Below, in pieces: positions 57,193-64,000 of a stretch of 64,000 bases of DNA. Where the stretch lies: positions 6,099,199 through 6,163,198 of the forward strand of contig JAJEKV010000050.1 in the NCBI GenBank assembly GCA_021234155.1, read 5' to 3'. The notes below the pieces were generated by a model. That model saw only the letters and a list, made by a program, of their open reading frames with translations. It did not search any database and was not told the origin of the DNA. The DNA is from Isoetes taiwanensis. Its lineage: Eukaryota; Streptophyta; Lycopodiopsida; Isoetales; Isoetaceae. The position numbers and the translations under genes are program-made. Every line of letters begins with the position of its first letter. The first letter of the stretch is position 1.

Positions 57193-59681
57193 ATGATGGA
57201 GGGATGGAGCGCGGATGATTTTCACAGCATCAGAGGTCTGTGCAATTCGGGGGTGAAGCCCCACGAGGAAGAAACTTGGTTGGAAAATAATGTCACGGAT
57301 CGAGATTGGGATTCTGTTTGGACAAAGAAGTTGAACAAGGGAAAGATAAAATGGCACTGTGCAAAGGAGCATCTTCAAGAGAAGTTGGAAACACTATGCT
57401 GAAAAATCTACAAGAATTGTCACAACAAAGAAGTAAGAAAGCAACTGGCCCTTGCTTTTGCTTTTGAAAATTGCACTAGATCAATAGTTGCACCTGAGGA
57501 ACACAAAGTAAACTGGGCTGCATTTGCTGTGCAATGCCAAAGATACCACAACAATAGACAAGTAAAAATAGAGGCAGATGTTGTAGCACATGTTAGGAAA
57601 ACAAAATGAAGGCAAAGCCAAAGGTGGTTGGATCAAATGAGATCGAGTGCATGTGATGAAAACATAAAACCTTAGAGAATGCAAGATGAGATTGGAAAAT
57701 CAGTTTTACTTATCACAAAGAATCTGAAGCAAAGAGGGAAGTGAGCTAAAAGGCAATGCTAAGGCCTCCGAATTACGTAAAATGATGTTGGAAGAGGCCG
57801 AGAACAGGTTTTAAGACAGCCACAAATGATTTGGCTACAAAACGGGGAGGAGTTCAAGCTTAATCCAAACTGTGAGTTGGAGGCAGAAATTAAAGATTTG
57901 GAGCAGACTGTCCAGATGGAAACTTGGCACAGGAACAAGGTACAAAAAGCAATGAACCCTACATCTGTTAATGAGCAGGTCAAATGTAAAATCAAACTTG
58001 AGGAGGAGTTAAAAGTTCTCGAAGACGAACAGAGACTTCTGCATTTCTACATAAACAATTTGTGGAAGCTGAAAATGTATACTCCTGCAACATTTAGCAT
58101 CTCTACTATTATACGAGATAAGTTGTTAGTGCAAGATCCATTTTATACATATTCAGCATGTGGTCTGGAATTCACTAAAGCTTACAGGTTAAGTTTAGCA
58201 CTGAATTGCCAACATGAGTATCATATAGCTTGTTGTTCATTGTTGAGAGGAGGACAATGTATTCATGGTTGCCCTGGAAAGGTGCCAGAGGGTGTATTTG
58301 ACGAGCTAGGTTTTGGCCATCTTGCAGGTGCTTCAAATAGTACACCAAAAAAGGATGTGTTAATCCGTCCTGCAATTGAGGTCTCATCCTACAGGGTTCA
58401 AAGAAGGACAATGGTGCCATTTGAAGATGCACTACACCTGCAAAGTCCTATAGGAGTATAGTCAATTGTGACAGATTTGAATGCAATAGCAGAAGCTATA
58501 GAAGAAGCTGTAAACACAGCACCAGTTGTGGAAAAAACAACAGACCCGATTGTACACACTGAAGCACCTAAGGAAGTTGAGGGAGTAATTCCATCGGATG
58601 AGGGCAACTTGGGTGAATATTTGCCAAAAGGAAAGGGCAGAAGAACAAAGAGGGGTAAGCTGGAGGATAGCAAAGAAGTTGTTCAGGCTACAAGAAAGAG
58701 AACAAGAAGTAGCTATGCTAAAGATGCAGGAAGCAGTCTCAATCATGACACCACACCTATCGAAGTGTGTTCTGAAGAAAATGCAGAATCAGGCCCTCAA
58801 GTTTCAGGTGAGCCTGATCTTCAACAAGTGATTGATGCCCTTAATAATCCTGGAAAGTCAGTGTGGAAATTGCTGGCCAAGAAGGCCACAACTTAGTGTT
58901 GCTTAAAACATTGAATATTATTGATTTTCTTTTGTTGCATTCATTGTAGGATTACCAGTTGATTCTGTTAGGTCAGAAAATCCTGCCGTTGATACAGAAA
59001 GGTTTCCACATTCAACCTATTTTTCATTTTCATCTTCATCTATTTATTCATGTAGTAATTCCTGTTGTGTAGGTACTCAGGATGTTCCAACGTACTAAAT
59101 ATTGATTTGGCAGCAAAAGATGAACTCATTGTCTTGGATTTAAATGGTGTGTTGGTAAAAACATTTGGTGCAAATGAGCACATGCGCTTGAAAGCAGGAT
59201 TGACAATGACATACACTAGCAGAAAGAAAGTGATATTCAGACCAGAAGCAGTGTTCTTCTTGAAGACTTTGTTACAGAAGTGTTGTGTTGGTATATGGTC
59301 ATCAATGCAACTCTCTAATGTGGAAGATGTGCTGCAAGTACTATGTCCAGATTTGAGGGACGGATTTCTATTTGTATGGGGACACGAAAAATGTGTGAAG
59401 ACCAGTTTTCACCACCTGCATTCAAGATGGATGTTTATGATGAAGTGCTAACAGTACTCACCCCAAAGATAGAAGAAATACTACAGGCCAAGACTGAGAA
59501 AAAAATGAAGTTACTGGTGAAGAACACACACAGATACAAGCCCTGGCCTAAGACAGATAGAAAGTTTATGAAGCTATGCTTGGAAAGACTTTTTGGAAAA
59601 CAATTGCAGTTCTGCAGGTTTGTGAATGAGGAATTGGAGAAGGTTTATGGTGATGAACTTTGTCATTCTCCATTACTGTGA
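57193..59681 (+). pseudogene. RING-like plus FCP1-like (HAD, DLNG) protein gene, degenerating
   Basis: The first open part (ATG 57193/57196, MMEGWSADDFHSIRGLCNSG) is acidic and Trp-rich, and is interrupted by an in-frame TGA at 57400 followed by further open sequence to about 57609. The main part, 57826-58896, is open except for one TAG at 58459. It carries a Cys/His cluster (SACG, LNCQHEYHIAC, CIHGCPGK, residues about 108-150) resembling a RING finger that lacks the first Cys. An acidic/basic linker (KGKGRRTKRGK) follows. A donor CAG/GTGAGC at 58808 can join TTGTAG/GATTACCAG (about 58950), and then GTGTAG/GTACTCAG (about 59074), in frame. The last exon has IVLDLNGVLVKTFG, the catalytic Asp motif of the plant DLNG-type FCP1/HAD phosphatases, then FRPEAVFFLKTLLQKCCVGI. 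A one-base shift at about 59393 precedes the tail ending at 59681. A nuclear or regulatory role is only inference. Confidence 0.6.
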
Positions 59682-59854
59682 TTAAGCCTGAGACATTTAT
59701 GATTATTGGCCTGATTGTCATTTATTTAGGCCAAGGAATCTTCATGTACCATCTTTATCTTAATTTAAGAATGTTTTTGCTATATTGTATATATAGTTCA
59801 ATGCTATATTGTTTATATCTACTTCAATGCTGACTGCAATGGATGCTTAAAACT

Positions 59855-60135
59855 TATCAAGTGCTTAAAAAAAAAATTGCCTGCAAGTGCTAGTCTGGTA
59901 TGAGTCTTAATGGCAGATACTGCTTACTGTCATGCAGTGACAATTACTAAGTATGTAGTTGCTTAACGCTAGCAGAAGTGTTAATGTCATCAAGTGCTTA
60001 CTGTCATGCAGTTAAGGTGCAGTGCTTACTGTTAAGCTATATAACTGTTTAAAGCTAGCTGTTTATTGCATAAGTGCTCGTGTGTTCCAGTGCTTACTCA
60101 CAAGCACTGCTGAAACTAATTAAAGTGCTTAGCAT
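59855..60135 (+). repeat. Cluster of AGTGCTTA words
   Basis: Eight or more copies of (A/C)AGTGCTTA or its reverse complement within 280 bp, with ACTGTCATGCAGT twice (59926 and 60000). It follows the 3-prime end of the FCP1-like gene; a related palindrome AGCACTTTAAGTGCT is upstream at about 57091. Function unknown. Confidence 0.7.
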
Positions 60136-60538
60136 TTGAAACTAATTAAAGAGCTAGAGCACTGTTACATTCAAGCAGAATCTGAATGGACTGTACAAGA
60201 ATTCAAACTTCATATATTTGATAGATAGACAAAATAACATTTGATAGAGAAACAAAAAACTTTGATAGAGACAAAAAAAACTTTGATAGAGACAAAAAAC
60301 TTTTTATATAAAAAAAGGCCCTCAGGCCAGTGTCTTCAGGATATAAACAAATTTTTTTACAAAAAAAAGGCCCTCAGGCCGGTGTCTTCGTGGGGGTGTC
60401 TTGTGGGGTGGATGTCTTGGGGTATCTTCAGGGGGCTTTAGGGCTTTCTCGTTCGGACTCGGGCTCTCCTCCCACATTCTCCTCCATTCCGCCACCTCGC
60501 CTTTTGGTGGGGGGCTCCAGAATCTTGACTCTCGAAAA

Positions 60539-60937
60539 TCATTTGTTTTTTCTTCTTCTTAAATCTGCCTCTTCCTCTTCCTCTTCATCCTCCTCTTCCT
60601 CAGAATTCTCCTCCTCTTCTTCTTCAGAATTCTCCACTTCCTGCTCCACTTCCTGCTCGACTTCTGTAAACAAAAAAAGCATCAATGTTAGAACAAAAGA
60701 AAAACAAAACAAAAAAAAATTGCAAAACAAAAGAATACCTTCTTCTTCCTCTCGGTCTTCAGTGTCTGTTGCAGAATCTGGACGAACCGGCTCGAAAGAA
60801 AAAGTAGGTGTTCCTGTATTGCAGAGCGACGTCCGCATCTTCAGGCACCTGCTTAAGCACATACTCTGGTGCTTGATTTCTGCTGCATGCAGAGGCCATT
60901 GCAAAGGAGTTTGGGCAAGATGCCGTTGCAGAGGCAT
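60539..60937 (-). CDS. Small acidic protein gene, two exons
   Basis: On the minus strand an exon ends GAGGAAGAAG at a GTATTC donor (60738), and the next begins after TTTGTTTACAG (60666). Splicing joins ...DSATDTEDREEEE to EVEQEVEQEVENSEEEEENS and an E-rich end with a basic tail (ADLRRRKNK). The 5-prime exon has two plausible readings. The frame from an ATG at about 60898 gives MASACSRNQAPEYVLKQVPE and shifts into the acidic frame at a T-run near 60810; the other frame reads MPLQRHLAQTPL. The first looks more protein-like, which implies a frameshift. Intron length is 73 bp. The family is not recognised; E-rich tails occur in histone-binding and nuclear proteins. Confidence 0.5.
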   Translation of the reverse strand: MPLQRHLAQTPLQWPLHAAEIKHQSMCLSRCLKMRTSLCNTGTPTFSFEPVRPDSATDTEDREEEEGILLFCNFFLFCFSFVLTLMLFLFTEVEQEVEQEVENSEEEEEENSEEEEDEEEEEEADLRRRKNK

Positions 60938-60989
60938 AAGAAGAGGATTTGGGCGGAAGCGTGAGGGCGTAAGAAGAGCTTAAATCCTA

Positions 60990-61860
60990 TGATTAGGGGC
61001 CTAGTGCTTAAATCCTATGCTTAGGCGCGTCAGTGTACGAAAAACCTCACACGCGCCAGAACAATTAATTCGTAACCAGGCTTAAATATTTCGTACGACC
61101 ATTGGAATTGCCTTGACAATATAATTTTGCCAAGAATGTTGGGATAGTGATGGTACCAAAATAAATAATTGAATCTTATTCCAATGTCACAAATCTACAT
61201 TCTTAAACAACAATTCAATTTTCATTTCGAAGTACGTGTCCATGCACACCACCCTTGTGCATCCTCACTATTATTAATATATATACAAATGTGTGCTTAC
61301 GTGCTTAGGTGCTGGAACAACAAATCACTTGAAAAGAATTACATCAATTTGGTTAAGTGTCAAAGAATTACAATGTTATTGGGAGACTGGCCATAATTTT
61401 TTCATGGGTCTCCTGTGAAATTTTGTACATGTCTGTGCCTTCTATTTTGTCCATATCCTATATTATAATGTTGTGTAATGGACCACGCCCTAGATCGGGC
61501 AGCCCACATTAACTCTTTGAGTAGACGGTCGTGATCATTCCAGAAAAAAAAAAGAGGCAAAAAGCGCTGATCTTTCAACGGGTTTTGTTCTTTAGATTTC
61601 TTTAGGGTTTCGAATCGGGCCGCCGGAACCATTCCGTCTAGAGCAAGGGCGACCTACTCGGATTTGACCCAATGAAGTGAGGCACATCTGTTTCCGTTTC
61701 CCAATCCCTGCTCTTACAAATTTTCCTGGCTTAGGCATGGCGATGCCTCTTCTGGCTTTGGGCGCTGATCTTTCAACGGGTTTTGTTTCACAGAGCTTTG
61801 ATGGAGCTTACAGGTCTGCATAATCGGATTATGATAATTCTTTTGGTTGTCTGATATGTG
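60990..61860. other. Non-coding with a 26-bp direct repeat
   Basis: GCGCTGATCTTTCAACGGGT (continuing TTTGTT) occurs at 61564 and 61763. No exon is firmly supported before the SWIB fragment, although 61740-61850 may contain its upstream part. Confidence 0.5.
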
Positions 61861-61872
61861 TTTGATATGCAG

Positions 61873-62010
61873 AATCCACAGAATAGACGGGAGATTTTAT
61901 GTGATGACAAGCTAAAGAGTATTTTTGAAGGAAAAGACAAAGTTACAAACCTGGAGCTGATGGGTTTACTCCATAAACATGTCCTGAAATCACCACAGAC
62001 TCAGGGATGA
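61873..62010 (+). pseudogene. SWIB/MDM2-domain exon (C-terminal half)
   Basis: After the acceptor TTGATATGCAG the frame reads NPQNRREILCDDKLKSIFEG, then KVTNLELMGLLHKHVLK and a stop at 62008. N-P-x-N-(K/R)-R-E-I-x-C-D-(E/D)-K-L-K-x-(I/L)-F and the terminal (L/M)xx-L-L-x-x-H are the signature of the second half of the SWIB domain, found in SWI/SNF BAF60-type and plant organellar SWIB proteins. The first half (W..I..) is not present upstream in a matching frame, so this is an isolated exon. Confidence 0.85.
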
Positions 62011-62091
62011 AGATTGAAAAATGGTATTAATGCTTACTGCCTAGAGTCTCTTATTATCAGGAAGAACACCAATGGTTTGAAATGTTTGTAG

Positions 62092-62251
62092 GTGCTACTT
62101 GGCAAAAACAAATTGGCAGGCATTTTGGAAGCAGCCATTTTCAAGCAGTTTTTGTACAGGACAAAGGATTGCCTTGCTTGCTTGAAAAACTAGCTAGGCC
62201 TTTTGTTGCTCAGATGGGCTTTTCTGCAAGAGTGTGTATCACAATATACCA
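62092..62251 (+). pseudogene. Isolated exon, family not recognised
   Basis: The acceptor TGTTTGTAG at 62091 and donor CA/GTAAGT at 62252 bound 160 bp. The open reading is ATWQKQIGRHFGSSHFQAVF, then VQDKGLPCLLEKLARPFVAQ and MGFSARVCITIY. Two perfect splice signals and a protein-like composition support an exon. It lies 82 bp downstream of the SWIB stop and is unlikely to be part of that gene. Confidence 0.5.
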
Positions 62252-62642
62252 GTAAGTGGAACTTTAGAAAACTCAATAGAATGAGAAGCAGGCCTGGTTA
62301 TTTGTTTACTATGGATGAACAAGCAAAAGCTGGGATAGCTAACTATTGATGTATTATAGGAAGTACACTTCAACCATTTGCAACCATAACATGTATATAA
62401 CGTGAACATGAGATATTTTTGTGGTGTTTGTAAATTGTTGTAGGCATATTTTTGAGTTGCTTGGCAACACCTAGGATTGGCGATCTATGCCAGAATAGTT
62501 GGGAAGCAGAATAGTTCAGATATGGGATCAAATTTTTGTTTGTGGGTATACGTTGGGGTTTTGAAATGTTGTAGCCTGTTAGCAGGTAAACCCATCATTC
62601 TGTTGCTCCAATACCAGCATGTCACAGCATTCGAATTGATAA

Positions 62643-63039
62643 ATGGAACGGAATCGGGAAGGGGTGCAGAAAGTGCCGCGCGTCTACACTGTCTGCGACG
62701 AATCTAGGTATGCACATTTAAAGGATTTGGTACCAATGGGTAAGGGGATTTTTATCTTTATGATTCACATTTACTGCAGGTACTTAATTATTAGGAATGT
62801 TCTGGCATTACATTGCGTTGAAGAGCTGGTAAAGCTTTTTGGATCCTATGGTCCAATTGAGAAGTAAGAATTTTTCTGTCAGTCTTATGGATGCCCATGA
62901 CTTCAAGGAGGGACATAGTCAAAGATATAAGGACTTATCCTGCAGATACAAGCGTCTGGATGATGAAAAGTGCGATCCATTTACTGAAGCATATTGGATA
63001 AAATTCGTGCATAATGATAATGCTCGGTGCTTAGAGTGA
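62643..63039 (+). pseudogene. RBM48: RBM48-like (minor spliceosome RNA-binding protein), N-terminal part, broken
   Basis: ATG 62643 gives MERNREGVQKVPRVYTVCDE SR, interrupted by a 72-bp intron (62708-62779, GTATGC...TGCAG). Then come YLIIRNVLALHCVEELVKLF and GSYGPIE. This matches the conserved start and RRM of plant RBM48 (VYTVCDESRYLIVRNVPALG...L..LF..YG.(I/V)E). After a stop at 62865 the reading resumes one frame over: LMDAHDF, an extra stretch of about 25 residues, then DPFTEAYWIKFV and DNAR, followed by a stop at 63037. RBM48 works with ARMC7 in U12-type intron splicing in the nucleus. The frameshift, the extra stretch and the missing C-terminus make this copy a pseudogene. Confidence 0.85.
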
Positions 63040-63060
63040 ACCATTTATTTTTATAACAGT

Positions 63061-63524
63061 ATGACAAATGAACAAATGAGAATTACATGGGTTCTTGAAG
63101 GAATGGCTGCCTTTGTAAGCTCAGCGATTGAAACAGCATATGCTGCTGCTACTTGGCGTGCTTGCAGGATTGCACATTCTCTTTTGCATTCCACTGCAGT
63201 GTCCTTTGAGAGGGCCACCAGATGACAGAAGCATTGGTGTGCCGGTTCACAGAAGTTTCATTTGATCGACTACATCAGTTATCAAGCCAAACACTGCCTC
63301 TTGCAAAGCCATTGATATTGGTCATTGCAACATGTTATGTTGGTCTTCCAGGCACTGTAGAGAACGTTCTTACCAGATCACACAGTACGATTGAAGATTT
63401 GGCAGTACCAGCTTTTGTTGAATGGGCAGAATCTCTGGCCTCCATAGTAGAAGATGGTGCTGATACACAATTATCCTTGGAGTCTGAATTAAAGTTGGCG
63501 GGTAAAGCCTTGAAAATGTTTTAA
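63061..63524 (+). pseudogene. Importin-beta-like ARM repeat protein, internal fragment with one frameshift
   Basis: The first frame (63061-63225) reads ITWVLEGMAAFVSSAIETAY, then WRACRIAHSLLHSTAVSFE. The second (63222-63524) reads TEALVCRFTEVSFDRLHQLS, then LAKPLILVIATCYVGLPGTV and LESELKLAGKAL. By memory these correspond to consecutive helices of the C-terminal half of a plant importin-beta/ARM-repeat superfamily protein (WVLEGMAAF...YA.A.WRACR..H.LLH, ...KPLLL.IS.CY). A single-base shift at about 63215-63222 joins the frames. Nuclear transport is the family role. Both ends are cut; the stop at 63522 comes in the middle of the family sequence. Confidence 0.65.
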
Positions 63525-64000
63525 TTTATGTAAGTGCCATGGTATTCATTCATGTACGTCATAACATCAACATCTTAGTATGGATGGATGTAGTAATGGC
63601 ACTTACTACATCCAAGCCTCTAAATAAACAGCTCAAATGAGTTTTATATTTACTTTCTAGGGTTTTGCATGCAATATTAATATAATGGAATGAAAAAACC
63701 TTAGTTGTGATGTAACCCTCAGTGTGAACCTATTTTTGCTGCAATGAAAAAGCCTTAGTTATGATGTAACCTTTAGTGTAAACCTACTTTTGCGTGTAGT
63801 AAAGAACCTCAAGCTACCCGTTGCTTGCATGTACATTCTAGAAGAAAGAAAGATGTGTGCTCAGATGTATGGATTTTTCCTTAACCTTATTTTCAAATGC
63901 GTTCGATGTAGGAAATCTACAGAAACATTCTTTGGAATGTTTGGTGTTTTTGGTATGGCAGGACCTTTGGTTGTTAGTGTAAGTGTTGGACCCAACCCTA
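63525..64000. other. Non-coding; no supported gene
   Basis: Contains a local duplication of AATGAAAAA.CCTTAGTT.TGATGTAACC (about 63688 and 63745). Nothing else is recognised. Confidence 0.5.

Overview
This window looks like repeat-rich intergenic DNA from a large plant nuclear genome. The plant assignment rests on several things. There is a Ty1/copia element primed by initiator tRNA-Met, a long-LTR Ty3/gypsy element, and a LINE with the zf-RVT tail typical of plant LINEs. There are GT-AG introns of plant size, and gene fragments that read as plant proteins: isocitrate lyase, RBM48, a SWIB domain, a trihelix domain and an importin-like ARM protein. The species cannot be named from the sequence. 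The fragment density and lack of any intact long host gene would fit a gymnosperm or other large-genome land plant, but that is a guess.

Layout. 1-335 and 1690-3815: a satellite of 19-bp monomers, split by 1.35 kb of other DNA. 3.8-10.9 kb: mostly AT-rich non-coding DNA, with one decayed Myb/SANT-like ORF (7.36-7.91 kb) and two perfect hairpins. 10.9-13.8 kb: a mosaic of repeats and a minus-strand candidate gene; several pieces recur at 35.8-40 kb. 13.9-18.7 kb: a plus-strand multi-exon gene of unrecognised family, broken by stops and frameshifts, with a coiled-coil N-terminal part. 19.76-20.86 kb: an element with about 30-bp inverted termini. 21.8-27.7 kb: a LINE tail interrupted by a minus-strand copia element with both LTRs. 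29.5-31 kb: a 3-prime isocitrate lyase fragment, a palindrome cluster and a lysine-rich minus-strand ORF. 35.07-35.10 kb: a Helitron-type 3-prime terminus. 35.2-40 kb: trihelix fragment, tRNA-like arm, repeat copies and an almost full-length, apparently intronless isocitrate lyase copy on the minus strand. 40.28-50.20 kb: a complete gypsy element with TG...CA LTRs of about 1.54 kb and a 5-bp target duplication (AAACT). 53.6-54.1 kb: a cluster of tRNA-like SINE heads. 56.75-57.03 kb: a second palindrome cluster. 57.2-59.7 kb: a degenerating gene with a RING-like zinc motif and an FCP1-like HAD domain. 60.5-60.9 kb: a small acidic two-exon gene on the minus strand. 61.87-63.52 kb: pieces of at least three unrelated host genes (SWIB, RBM48, importin-like), all plus strand and packed together.

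No pathway or operon is present. The common theme is gene fragments moved and reshuffled by transposable elements. A second theme is technical: paired repeat copies disagree preferentially at CAG/CTG sites, which looks like a sequencing or assembly artefact and may explain some of the apparent frameshifts.
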